NCBI GenBank assembly: GCA_030698375.1 | Contig: JAUYLL010000128.1 | Span: forward strand, 1-54,036 | Origin: Nocardioides sp. | Lineage (GTDB): Bacteria > Actinomycetota > Actinomycetes > Propionibacteriales > Nocardioidaceae | DNA: 54,036 nucleotides | Direction of reading: 5' to 3' | In this document: one piece after another, positions 1 to 10,621 of the stretch | How positions within the stretch are numbered: the first letter of the stretch is position 1 | Layout: each line of letters begins with the position of its first letter | Made by a program: the position numbers and the translations under genes | The notes under the pieces: model-generated | Told to the model about the DNA's origin: nothing | The model's input: the letters and a program-made list of their open reading frames with translations, nothing else | Databases searched by the model: none

Positions 1-1639
1 ACTGCGCCGGGTCGCCGACGATCGTCCAGCTCGCGGTCCGCCCGCGCCGCCCGACCATCCGCCACTGCATCGGCGTGAGGTCCTGGGCCTCGTCGATGAG
101 CACGTGGGCGTAGCCGTCGTCCTCGATCCGGTGCTCCGGCGGGCGCCAGCTCGGCCTCCCCGCGAGCTCGCGGTCGGAGACCGTCGTGACCTCGACGCGC
201 TCGCCGCTGCCGTCTTCGGGCGGGGCCACGATCGGCCGCTCGCCGTGCTCGACCTCGGTCGGCAGGTCGCCCAGCGCATAGCGCAGCTCGTCGATCAGCG
301 CGATGTCCTCGACCGACCAGTCCCCCGGCTCGACGCCCGCCCACGACTTGGCGAGCTGGGCCTGGTCGGCATGGCTGACCACGCCCTCCCCGACCCGGGC
401 CAGCACCTCGGCGTCGCGCAGCCAGGCCAGCACCGCCGGCCCGTCCAGCGCCGGCCACCAGGCCAGGGCGAAGTCGACGAACGGGTCGTGGCTGAGCAGC
501 TCGTCGAGGAACTCCTCGTACCCGCGCTCACGACCCCGCTCGCTACGCACCTGACGCCACAGCGCGTCGGCCAGCGCCCGCGGCACCCGGTTGAGCTGTC
601 GGTTGCGCTTGCCGTGGTTGAGCAGGGACCGGCGTACGGCGGCCAGCTCCTTGTGCCCCAGCAGCAGCACGTCGTCGCGGTAGAACAACCGGAAGCTGGT
701 CGGCGCGCCGGGCACCCCCTGTCGCGCCAGCCGGCGCATCAGCTCGGCCATCCGCGCCGAGCCCTTCACGTCCGCGGCGGCCGGGTCGTCGCGCCGCTGC
801 GCCCGCAGCCCGTCGACGACCTCGCCGAGCGAGCGCAGCGCGACCGCGGTCTCGCCCAGCGACGGCAGCACCCGCTCGATGTAGCGCATGAAGACCCCGG
901 ACGGCCCGACCACGAGCACCCCGCCGGTCTCGTAGCGGCGCCGGTCGGAGTAGAGCAGGTACGCCGCGCGGTGCAGCGCCACGACCGTCTTCCCGGTCCC
1001 CGGGCCGCCCGAGATGGTCACGACCCCGCGCGAGGGCGCGCGGATCGCCTTGTCCTGCTCGGCCTGGATGGTCGCGACGATCGAGTGCATCGACCGGTCG
1101 CGCGCCCGGGTGAGCTGGGCCATCAGCGCGCCCTCGCCGATGATCGGGAGGTCGGTCTCGACGGTGTCGTCGAGCAGCTCGTCCTCGACGCCGCTGACCT
1201 TCTTGCCGCTGCTGCGCAGCACCCGGCGCCGTACGACGCCCTCCGGCGTGGCGGCCGTGGCCTGGTAGAACACGGCTGCCGCAGGAGCGCGCCAGTCGAT
1301 GAGCAGGGTGTCGCGGTGCTCATCCCGCAGACCGATCCGGCCGATGTAGCGGGGCTCGCGGTCGAGCTCCTCGCGCAGGTCGAGACGGCCGAAGACCAGG
1401 CCCTCGTGGGCGGCGTCCAGGACCGCCAGGCGGCGGGCCGCCTGGAAGACCATGGCGTCGCGCTCGACGAGCCCGCCCTCGTGGCCCAGCTTCCCGCGCG
1501 CGTGCCCCTCGCGGGCCAGCTCCTTGGCGCTCCGGGCGGAGACCTCCATCTGGGTGTAGACCCGGTCGACGAAGCGCTGCTCCGTAGCGATCTCGCGGGC
1601 GCGAAGCTCCTCGCCGCCGCCCGGGCTTTCCTCGGTCAC
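1..1639 (-). CDS. HelD/HelR-family RNA polymerase-associated helicase-like ATPase, partial (C-terminus off window)
   Basis: About 546 N-terminal residues are visible; the gene runs off base 1. The N-terminus is a charged coiled-coil (EIATEQRFVDRVYTQME). A UvrD-like ATPase follows, with Walker A GGPGTGKT near residue 210 and Walker B (LIDEAQDLTPMQW) near residue 510. This is the layout of actinobacterial HelD/HelR proteins, which remove stalled or rifampicin-bound RNA polymerase from DNA; that role is family knowledge. The start is GTG at 1639, and an in-frame GTG at 1657 is possible. A -10-like TAGAGT lies at 1696-1701 on the minus strand. I saw no rifampicin-associated inverted repeat upstream, so choosing HelR over HelD is not possible here. 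Confidence 0.85.
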   Translation of the reverse strand, partial: MTEESPGGGEELRAREIATEQRFVDRVYTQMEVSARSAKELAREGHARGKLGHEGGLVERDAMVFQAARRLAVLDAAHEGLVFGRLDLREELDREPRYIGRIGLRDEHRDTLLIDWRAPAAAVFYQATAATPEGVVRRRVLRSSGKKVSGVEDELLDDTVETDLPIIGEGALMAQLTRARDRSMHSIVATIQAEQDKAIRAPSRGVVTISGGPGTGKTVVALHRAAYLLYSDRRRYETGGVLVVGPSGVFMRYIERVLPSLGETAVALRSLGEVVDGLRAQRRDDPAAADVKGSARMAELMRRLARQGVPGAPTSFRLFYRDDVLLLGHKELAAVRRSLLNHGKRNRQLNRVPRALADALWRQVRSERGRERGYEEFLDELLSHDPFVDFALAWWPALDGPAVLAWLRDAEVLARVGEGVVSHADQAQLAKSWAGVEPGDWSVEDIALIDELRYALGDLPTEVEHGERPIVAPPEDGSGERVEVTTVSDRELAGRPSWRPPEHRIEDDGYAHVLIDEAQDLTPMQWRMVGRRGRTASWTIVGDPAQ

Positions 1640-1695
1640 GTGTCCCTCGAACTCCACTCGCTGCTGACGCCCGTCCCGCAACGGGAGGGCGGACA

Positions 1696-1701
1696 ACTCT
1701 A
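1696..1701 (-). promoter_or_regulatory. -10 box for the HelD/HelR gene
   Basis: TAGAGT on the minus strand matches the actinobacterial TANNNT -10 consensus. It lies about 57 bases before the GTG start. A small hairpin (CCCG/CGGG) lies between them in the presumed leader. No clear -35 was seen. Confidence 0.4.
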
Positions 1702-1875
1702 GCGAGGCGGGTGCGCCGACGTACGAGGTGGTCAGGCCTCGGGCACGCGGCTCGTGCAAGATCCCCGCAAGTCCGCGCAGATCCGAGCAATAGCGACGTG
1801 GGGCGTACGGCGGCGCTCTAGGCTCCTGCTCACCCGGGGTGTCCGGGCATTCCTTCCCGTCATCTCGGAGCCCTC

Positions 1876-2454
1876 GTGCGTCGTCTTCTCCTCCCCCTGT
1901 TCACCGGTCTCGCGTTGGTCGCCGGCCCCGTCGTCCTCGCCGCCCCTGCCACCGCCGAGACCCTCGTGGTCCAGGACGCGAAGAAGGACGTGCGGGTCAT
2001 GGACATGGAGACGGGCTCGGTCACGAAGGATCCGGCCGTCCGCGACCACGACATCGTGCGTACTCGCGTGGCCCACCGGCGCCACGCACTCGTGGTCCGG
2101 GTCAAGCACCGCTCGCTCACCGGCCCGAAGGCCATGCAGGGAACGAGCGTGCGGATCGTGACCCGGGATGAGGAGTTCTCGGCGGACTGGTTCCGGATCA
2201 AGGGCATGGGGACCTTCGTGGAGCTCACGGACCAGAACGGCGAGACCGTGGAGTGCAAGGTCACGGCGACCAACCGCCCGAAGAAGGCGCTGCGCACCCT
2301 GCGCGTCCCGCGGACCTGCCTCGGTGAGCCCACCTGGGTCCGCGTCAACCCGATGTCACTCACGGTGCGCAAGAACGACTACCGCGTGGATTTCGGCATG
2401 GGCGGCGGGATGAGGAGCAGTGACCGCCTCACGCGTCGCGTGCGGGTCGGCTGA
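1876..2454 (+). CDS. Secreted protein of unknown function
   Basis: A 192-residue product starts at GTG with a Sec signal peptide: MRRLLLPLF, a hydrophobic core, then APATA as the likely cleavage site near residue 27. The mature part is basic and beta-rich and has two cysteines (VECKVT and RTCLG) that could pair outside the cell. I recognise no domain. A TAGGCT -10-like box lies at 1819-1824. The gene converges on the enoyl-CoA hydratase gene with only 3 bases between the stop codons. Confidence 0.7.
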   Translation: MRRLLLPLFTGLALVAGPVVLAAPATAETLVVQDAKKDVRVMDMETGSVTKDPAVRDHDIVRTRVAHRRHALVVRVKHRSLTGPKAMQGTSVRIVTRDEEFSADWFRIKGMGTFVELTDQNGETVECKVTATNRPKKALRTLRVPRTCLGEPTWVRVNPMSLTVRKNDYRVDFGMGGGMRSSDRLTRRVRVG

Positions 2455-2457
2455 CCC

Positions 2458-3213
2458 CTACCGTTTGCGGGAGAGGAACGTCGTCATCGCCTCGCGGGCC
2501 TCGTCGGAGCCGAAGAGCCGCGCGGACTGCGCCACCACGGAGTCGGCGTGCTCCTCGATCCCGGCGAGCAGGTCGCGAGTGAGCAGCGCCTTCGTCTCCC
2601 GCAGCCCCTGGGGGGCGCCGGTGACCAGGCTGGCGAGCTGCTCGTCGACCGCCGTATCCAGGTCGTCGGCGGGCACCACGCGGGTCACCAGCCCGTAGGC
2701 CTGAGCCTCCTCGGCACCGAACACCTCACCGCCGAGGCAGGTCAGGGCCGCGGCCCGCGACGTCATCCGCGGCAGCACGGTCAGGGAGATCACCGCCGGC
2801 GCGAGCCCGAGCTTGACCTCGGTCAGCGCGAAGGTCGCGCGGTCCGCGGCGACCACGAGGTCGCTCGCCGCGACGATGCCCGTACCGCCCGCGCGGACCG
2901 CGCCCTGGAGGCGGGTGACGACCGGCTTGGGCAGCGCGAGGATCCGGCGCTGGACCTCCACGATCCCCCGCGCACCCTCCTCCATCGGCACCGTCGAGGC
3001 CTCCGAGAGGTCCGCCCCGGAGCAGAACACCGACCCCGTCGCCTGCAGCAGGACCGCCCGTACGGCGTCGTCCTCCCCAGCGCGCTCGAGGTGCCCGAGC
3101 AGCTCGGTCACCAGCTGGCGCGAGAGCGCGTTGCGGTTGTCCGGGGAGTCCAGGGTGATGGTGGCGACGGCGCCCTCGGGCCCGCCGGTCTCGTAGTGCA
3201 CCAGCTCGCTCAT
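2458..3213 (-). CDS. Enoyl-CoA hydratase/isomerase, (methyl)glutaconyl-CoA hydratase-like
   Basis: This 251-residue crotonase-fold protein starts at ATG 3213, giving MSELVHYETG. The oxyanion-hole motifs are FCSGADLSE and GAVRAGGTG. The segment LTEVKLGLAPAVISLTVL resembles LiuC/AtuE-type hydratases, which act on glutaconyl-type CoA esters. The first catalytic glutamate position is replaced (GGTG) and the second (LTEV) is kept, so exact chemistry is uncertain. Its start overlaps the stop of the upstream gene by 4 nt (3210-3213), so the two are probably translationally coupled. It could supply the hydratase step for the carboxylase operon upstream. Confidence 0.85.
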   Translation of the reverse strand: MSELVHYETGGPEGAVATITLDSPDNRNALSRQLVTELLGHLERAGEDDAVRAVLLQATGSVFCSGADLSEASTVPMEEGARGIVEVQRRILALPKPVVTRLQGAVRAGGTGIVAASDLVVAADRATFALTEVKLGLAPAVISLTVLPRMTSRAAALTCLGGEVFGAEEAQAYGLVTRVVPADDLDTAVDEQLASLVTGAPQGLRETKALLTRDLLAGIEEHADSVVAQSARLFGSDEAREAMTTFLSRKR

Positions 3214-4088
3214 GCGCTCATCTTCTCCTCCCCGTCGAGCGAACCGATGACGGGCACGCCCGCGGCGGCCGTGCGAAGGCACGCGACCACCCAGTCGGGC
3301 TGCCGCATCACCTGGTGGTGGGTGAACCGCAGCACCCGCCACCCGGCCAGGGTGAGCACGGTGTAGCGCCAGCAGTCGCGGGCGAAGGCGTCGCGCGCAC
3401 CGTGCCAGGCCCAGGAGTCGGCTTCCAGTGCCAGGCGGTGGTCGCGGTCGAGGACGTCGGGGTGGAGCGTCCGGCCGCCCGCGGTGACCGCACCCTGCGG
3501 CTCCACGTCGAGCCCGGCCTCGAGTGCGAGCGCGCGGAGGACGGACTCGAACGGGTTGGCCGCGCGGGCGTCGGCGTACCGGGCGACCCGACGCGCGGAG
3601 GCGGCCCCCTTGCCCCGCACCTCGTCCGCGGCCCGGACCAGCCGCACCCCGTCGACGTCACCGCGGCGCAGCGCCGAGTCCGCAACTGCCAGCGCCTCCG
3701 GGAACGGCAGCCGACGCGCACAGTCGACGACGGTGCGTGTGCAGCCGGTGACGACCCGCTCCTCGGTCAGGTCACCGTAGACGAGGTTGACCGCACGCCG
3801 GTCGGTCACCTTCGCCTTCCGCGGGACCGTCACCCACGGCAGGGGCGGCGGGTGGGCCACCTCCCACCCGTGCACGACCGCGGCGCTCAGGTGGGAGACC
3901 ACGCCCCCGGCCCGGGCAGCGCGGGCCAGCGCGCGGTCCGCGTCGGGCAGGCGGTACCGGCCGCGGGCGAGGCGCTCGACGTCACCGCGCTCGAGCGCAG
4001 TGCGCAGGCGTTTGCGGCTCGTCAGGCGGAGGAGGTCAGCGCTCTGCGCGACTCCGCCGAGCTGCGCCAGCGCGTCCCGGGGGTCCAT
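3210..4088 (-). CDS. AbiEi-like N-terminal domain fused to DUF559 (Vsr-like) domain
   Basis: Starting at ATG 4088 (MDPRDALAQLGG), the product has 292 residues. Residues 1-50 form a winged-helix AbiEi-antitoxin-like region (LTSRKRLRTALERGDVERLA, then GRYRLP). The middle resembles proteins annotated as type IV antitoxin AbiEi. The C-terminus (HPDVLDRDHRLALEADS, then RDCWRYTVLTLAGWRVLRFT) is a DUF559 domain with the D...E arrangement of Vsr-like nucleases. No AbiEii toxin gene is adjacent, so this is probably not an active toxin-antitoxin pair. Such orphans are common in actinobacteria and their function is unknown. The stop overlaps the hydratase start by 4 nt. Confidence 0.75.
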   Translation of the reverse strand: MDPRDALAQLGGVAQSADLLRLTSRKRLRTALERGDVERLARGRYRLPDADRALARAARAGGVVSHLSAAVVHGWEVAHPPPLPWVTVPRKAKVTDRRAVNLVYGDLTEERVVTGCTRTVVDCARRLPFPEALAVADSALRRGDVDGVRLVRAADEVRGKGAASARRVARYADARAANPFESVLRALALEAGLDVEPQGAVTAGGRTLHPDVLDRDHRLALEADSWAWHGARDAFARDCWRYTVLTLAGWRVLRFTHHQVMRQPDWVVACLRTAAAGVPVIGSLDGEEKMSA

Positions 4089-4145
4089 CCGGACAGCCTG
4101 CCGCGTTCCGTACCCCCGGCGATTTCTTTCCACAGGGGCCACTGG

Positions 4146-4204
4146 AACCGGCAAACGCGCGCCGAATCGGCCTTTTCAGCGGGTTCGGCGTGCGTTTGCC
4201 GGTT
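4146..4204 (-). terminator. Long near-perfect hairpin after the carboxylase/AtuA-like operon
   Basis: Arms at 4147-4166 and 4184-4203 pair at 19 of 20 positions around a 17-base loop; an extra A-T pair (4146/4204) closes the base. The hairpin lies 14 bases past the stop at 4218 of the last operon gene and before the start of the AbiEi/DUF559 gene. There is no clear U tract, as is usual for actinobacterial hairpin terminators. The arms contain GGCAAACGC, which is lower in GC than the surroundings. Confidence 0.6.
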
Positions 4205-4217
4205 GGTGTGGTCCTCG

Positions 4218-5377
4218 TCAGTAGGACTTGGGCAGCCCCAGCGAGTGCATCGCGACGAAGTTGAGGATCATCTCCTTGCTCACCGGCGCGATCCGCATGA
4301 CGCGGGTGGCCACGAGCAGCGCGGCCATGCCGTACTCCTGCGTCGCTCCGTTGCCGCCGTGGGTCTGGATCGCCCGGTCGACCGCGTTGCAGGCCGCCTC
4401 GGCCGCCGCGTACTTCGCAATGTTCGCCGCCTCGCCGGCCGCGCCGTCGTCACCGGCGTCGACCAGGGCCGCGGCCTTCTGGGTCATCAACCGCGCGAGC
4501 TCGGTCTCGATGTGGGCCTCGGCAAGCGGGTGCGCGATCGCCTGGTGGGCGCCAATGGGGGTGTCGCGGAAGACGCTGCGCTCCTTGGCGTACGCCGACG
4601 CCTTCTCCAGCGCGAACCGTGCGATGCCGGTGGCGAACGACGCCGCCATGATCCGCTCGGGGTTGAGGCCCGCGAAGAGCTGGACGATCCCGGCGTCCTC
4701 GTCGCCGACGAGCGCGTCCCCGGGGACCCGGACGTCGTCGATGAAGACGGTGAACTGCTTCTCCGGGCTGACCATCTCCATCGCGATCGGCTGGTACTCG
4801 AAGCCCGCCGCGTCGGTGGGGACGACGAACAGGCAGGGCTTGAGGGTGCCGGACTTCTGGTCCTCGGTCCGCGCCACGACGAGCACGTTCTTGGCCTCGT
4901 CGACCCCGGAGATGTAGATCTTGCGACCCTTGAGGATCCAGTCGGAGCCATCGCGACGGGCCGTCGTGGTGATCTTGTGGGAGTTCGAGCCCGCGTCGGG
5001 CTCGGTGATGGCGAAGGCCATCGTCTCGGTGCCGTCGGCGATGCCGGGGACCCAGCGCTGCTTCTGCTCCTCGGTGCCGTACTTGGCGATGACCTGGCCG
5101 CAGATCGCCGGCGAGACCACCATCATCAGCATCGGGCAGCCCTGCGCGGCGAGCTCCTCGCAGACCGCGGCGACGTCACCGATCCCGCCGCCCCCGCCGC
5201 CGTACTGCTCGGGGAGGTTGACGCCGAGGTAGCCGTTCTTGCCCAGCGCCAGCCACATGTCGGAGGTCTTCTCGCCGGAGCGGGCCTTGCCGACGAAGTA
5301 GTCCTGGCCGTAGCTCTTCGCGAGGGCGGCGACCGCCTTGCGCAGCTCCTGGCGCTCCTCGGACTCGATGAACGTGC

Positions 5378-5381
<4 letters not shown>
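4218..5381 (-). CDS. Acyl-CoA dehydrogenase
   Basis: The 387-residue protein starts at ATG 5381 (MSTFIESEERQELRK). It has the flavin/substrate motif MAFAITEPDAGSNSHK, the central beta domain ending VFIDDVRVPGDALVG, and the C-terminal helical domain with AIQTHGGNGATQEYG. It oxidises an acyl-CoA at the alpha-beta bond with FAD; the substrate is unknown. It is the last gene of the eight-gene run and overlaps the carboxylase alpha gene by 4 nt (5378-5381). By analogy with atu/liu clusters it could supply the enoyl-CoA that the carboxylase acts on. Confidence 0.9.
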
Positions 5382-7440
<2,059 letters not shown>

Positions 7441-7444
<4 letters not shown>

Positions 7445-9009
7445 ATCCTGAAGACGCCGAAGCGCTCGGCGCCGACGATGGGGGTCTGGGCGATCACCGA
7501 AAGGCAGAAGCCGAGGACGGTGCGGGTGTCGCGCGGGTCGATGACGCCGTCGTCGTAAAGCATCCCGGAGAGGAAGAACGGCAGGGACTGCTCCTCGACG
7601 CTGGCCTCGATGAACGACCGCATCCCGGCGTCGGCCTCCTCGTCGTACTCCTTGCCCTTGGCCTCGGCCGCGGCACGCGCGACCAGCGAGAGGACGCCGG
7701 CGAGCTGGGCCGGGCCCATCACGGCGGACTTGGCGCTGGGCCAGGTGAAGAGGAAGCGCGGGTCGTAGGCACGGCCGTTCATGCCGTAGTTTCCGGCGCC
7801 GTAGGACGCACCCATAATCACGCTGAGGTGCGGCACGGTCGAGTTGGAGACGGCGTTGATCATCTGGGCGCCGTGCTTGATGATCCCGCCCTGCTCGTAC
7901 TCCTTGCCGACCATGTAGCCGGTGGTGTTGTGCAGGAACAGCAACGGGGTGTCGGACTGGTTGGCCAGCTGGATGAACTGCGTGGCCTTCTGCGCCTCCT
8001 CGCTGAAAAGCACCCCCTGGGCGTTGGCGAGGATGCCGATCGGGTGGCCGTGCAGCCGGGCCCAGCCGGTGACGAGGCTCGGGCCGTAGAGCGGCTTGAA
8101 CTCGTCGAAGGCGACCTTGTTCGTCGCGCTCACGCCGTCGCACATGCGGGCGATGACCTCGCGCGGGTCGAACGGCTCCTTGAGGTCGCCGGGGATGAGG
8201 TCGAGCAGGCCGTCGGGCTCGGCGTCCGGCTCGGCGTACGGCGCCTCCACGGCCGGGCGCTCGCGGTTGAGCCGCGCCACGATCCGCCGCCCGATCCGGA
8301 TCGCGTCGCGCTCGTCGACGGCGAGGTAGTCAGCCAGGCCAGAGACGCGGGCGTGCATCTCGGCACCGCCGAGCGACTCATCGTCGGACTCCTCGCCGGT
8401 CGCCATCTTCACCAGCGGCGGGCCGCCGAGGAAGACCTTCGCCTGCTCCTTGACCATGACCGTGTAGTCGCTCATGCCGGGCACGTAGGCACCCCCGGCT
8501 GTCGAGTTGCCGAAGACCAGGGCGATGGTGGGCTGCTTGCGGGCGCTGGCGCGGGTGAGGTCGCGGAAGAGCTTGCCTCCCGGGATGAAGATCTCCTTCT
8601 GGGTCGGGAGGTCAGCACCCCCCGACTCCACCAGCGAGATCGTCGGGAGGTCGTTCTCCTCGGCGACCTGGGAGGCGCGGAAGATCTTCTTCACCGTCCA
8701 CGGGTTGCTCGCCCCGCCCTTGACCGTGGGGTCGTTGGCGGTGATCAGGCAGGCGACGCCCTCGACCACGCCGATGCCGGTGACGACGCTGGCGCCGACC
8801 GTGAAGTCCGAGCCCCAGCCGGCCAGCGGGGAGAGCTCGAGGAAGGCCGACCCCTCGTCGACGAGCAGCTCGATGCGCTCGCGAGCGGTGAGCTTGCCCC
8901 GCTCGTGGTGGCGGGCGACGTACCGCTCGCCACCGCCGGCGACCGCCGTGGCGTGCTCGGACTCGAGGTCGGCGAGCTTGGCCAGCATCGTCTCGCGGTT
9001 GGTGCTCAT
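7441..9009 (-). CDS. Acyl-CoA carboxylase beta subunit (carboxyltransferase)
   Basis: This 522-residue carboxyltransferase has the paired crotonase-like domains of the MCC/GCC family. Visible motifs include LVESGGADLPTQKE, GNSTAGGAYVPGMSDYT, FLGGPPLVKMATGEE and the C-terminal MGASYGAGNYGMNGRAYDPR. It moves CO2 from carboxybiotin to an acyl-CoA. It is related to methylcrotonyl- and geranyl-CoA carboxylases (LiuB/AtuC) but diverges around the substrate loop (IFIPGGKLFRDLTRASARKQ). The true substrate may therefore be neither. It overlaps both neighbours by 4 nt, consistent with 1:1 production with the alpha subunit. Confidence 0.9.
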
Positions 9010-9482
9010 GACGGGGCCTCCACGACCTGCTTCATCCGCTCAAGGGTCGAGCGCATCCCGCGCTCGTTGGTCCGCCCGCGCAGCCGCCCGAGCAACAACC
9101 AGTAGAGGCGCATCGGCAGGGCCGGCTCGAGCCGGAAGTACTCGGTGACCACGGTGCCGTCGCCGTCCGGCTCGAGGCGGTAGCCCCAGTTGTTGACCGA
9201 CACTGAGTCGGTGCCGACGGAGAACTCGAAGACCCGCGGCGGGTCGCAGACGGTCACGGTGCACGGCGACCAGTACGTCGGGCCCACGCCGTTGCGCTTG
9301 ACGTGCCCGGCGAAGGTCGCGCCGACCTCCGGGCCGGCCGAGCCCCGGGTCCAGCGAGCCCCGAAGGTCTCGGGTGAGAACTCACCGATGCGGGTGACAT
9401 CGCTGACCAGGTCCCACACCACCTCCGGTGCGGCGGCCATGCGCAGCGACACCTCGCCGCCCAGCGGCGGGATCAGCCTCAT
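9006..9482 (-). CDS. SRPBCC-fold (polyketide cyclase/START-like) protein
   Basis: The 158-residue protein has the SRPBCC pattern: an N-terminal strand (GGEVSLRMAAAPEVVWDLVSD), a central antiparallel sheet and a long C-terminal helix (RGMRSTLERMKQVVE). The fold forms a hydrophobic pocket for lipids or other ligands. No catalytic residues are predictable, so it may bind a pathway intermediate. It sits between the acyl-CoA dehydrogenase and carboxylase beta genes with 4-nt overlaps on both sides, which argues that it belongs to the pathway. Confidence 0.8.
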   Translation of the reverse strand: MRLIPPLGGEVSLRMAAAPEVVWDLVSDVTRIGEFSPETFGARWTRGSAGPEVGATFAGHVKRNGVGPTYWSPCTVTVCDPPRVFEFSVGTDSVSVNNWGYRLEPDGDGTVVTEYFRLEPALPMRLYWLLLGRLRGRTNERGMRSTLERMKQVVEAPS

Positions 9483-10621
9483 GACGCGTACCCGAGCAGC
9501 TTCGCGGCCAGGTCGTTCAGCACTTCGGTCGCGCCACCGCCGATACCGAGGATCCGCTGGTCGCGGTAGTGCCGCTCGACCTCGGCGCCGTGCATGTAGC
9601 CGGCGCCGCCGTGCAGCTGGACGGCCTGGTCGACGACGAACGCGCTGGCCTCGACCGCGACGTTCTTGGCCATGCAGGCCTCCGCGATGACCTGCTCCCC
9701 GGCCGCGTGCCGGCGTACGACGTCGTGGGCGTAGGTGCGCGCCACCTCGACCCGCTGGCGCATCTCGACCAGGCGGTGGCGCACCACCTGGCGGGAGGCC
9801 AGCGGCTTGCCGAAGGTGTGCCGCTCCTTGGCGTAGGCGGCAGTGAGGTCGAGCGCGCGGCCGGCGATGCCGTAGGCGTGCACGGCGAGGCCGATCCGCT
9901 CGCTGACGAACTGCTCGGCGATCTGGTAGAAGCCCGAGCCCTCCTCGCCGACGAGGTTCTCGACCGGGACGCGGGCGTCGACGTACGAGAGCTCGGCGGT
10001 GTCGGAGCAGTGCCAGCCCATCTTGCGCAGGCTGCGGGTGACGGTGAACCCGGGCGTGCTCTTCTCGACGACCAGCAGCGAGATGCCGCCGTGGCCGGGA
10101 CCGCCGGTGCGAACCGCGGTGGTGACGAAGTCGGCGCGGACGGCAGAGGTGATGAACGTCTTCGCGCCGTTGACGACGTAGTGGTCGCCCTCGCGCACGG
10201 CCCGGGTGGTGATGTTGGCGACGTCGGAGCCGCCGTCGGGCTCGGTGATCGCCAGCGAGCCGATCTTCTCGCCCGCCAGCGTCGGGCGGACGAACCGCTC
10301 GACGAGGTCGGCGTTGCCGGAGGCGGCGATGTGGGGCACAGCGATGCCGTGGGTGAACAGCGCCGACATCAGGCCGCTGCTGGCGCCGGCGTCGAAGAAG
10401 GCCTCCTGCAGCGCGAGGGTGTCGGTGCCGTCGCCACCGCTGCCGCCGACCTCCTCGGCGAACCCGATGCCCAGGAAGCCCTGGTCCGCGGCCTTGCGGT
10501 GCAGCTCGCGCGGGAGCTCGCCGGCGTCCTCCCAGGCGTCGAGGTGCGGCATGACCTCGCGCGTCACGAAGGTCCGGGCGGAGTCCTGCAGCGCACGCTG
10601 CTCGGCGGTCCAGGTCGTCAC
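9479..10621 (-). CDS. Acyl-CoA dehydrogenase
   Basis: The 380-residue flavoenzyme starts at GTG 10621 (TTWTAEQRALQDSART). It has the SLAITEPDGGSDVANI motif, the loop KMGWHCSDTAELSYVDARVP and the C-terminal VQLHGGAGYMHGAEVERHYRD. It is the second acyl-CoA dehydrogenase of the run and is clearly distinct from the one at 4218, so the pathway probably has two oxidation steps or alternative substrates. The GTGA overlap with the AtuA-like gene (10618-10621) decides the start. Confidence 0.9.
   Translation of the reverse strand: MTTWTAEQRALQDSARTFVTREVMPHLDAWEDAGELPRELHRKAADQGFLGIGFAEEVGGSGGDGTDTLALQEAFFDAGASSGLMSALFTHGIAVPHIAASGNADLVERFVRPTLAGEKIGSLAITEPDGGSDVANITTRAVREGDHYVVNGAKTFITSAVRADFVTTAVRTGGPGHGGISLLVVEKSTPGFTVTRSLRKMGWHCSDTAELSYVDARVPVENLVGEEGSGFYQIAEQFVSERIGLAVHAYGIAGRALDLTAAYAKERHTFGKPLASRQVVRHRLVEMRQRVEVARTYAHDVVRRHAAGEQVIAEACMAKNVAVEASAFVVDQAVQLHGGAGYMHGAEVERHYRDQRILGIGGGATEVLNDLAAKLLGYAS

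Noticed and set aside
104-1702. Long plus-strand open frame opposite the HelD/HelR gene
   Set aside because: It is the antisense shadow of a clear helicase-like gene; the translation has low complexity and no recognisable domain.
1640-1875. Rifampicin-associated element upstream of the HelD/HelR gene
   Set aside because: No inverted repeat resembling that element was found in the 236-base gap.
3210-4088. Type IV (AbiE) toxin-antitoxin system
   Set aside because: Only the AbiEi-like protein is present; the neighbours are metabolic genes and no nucleotidyltransferase toxin is seen.
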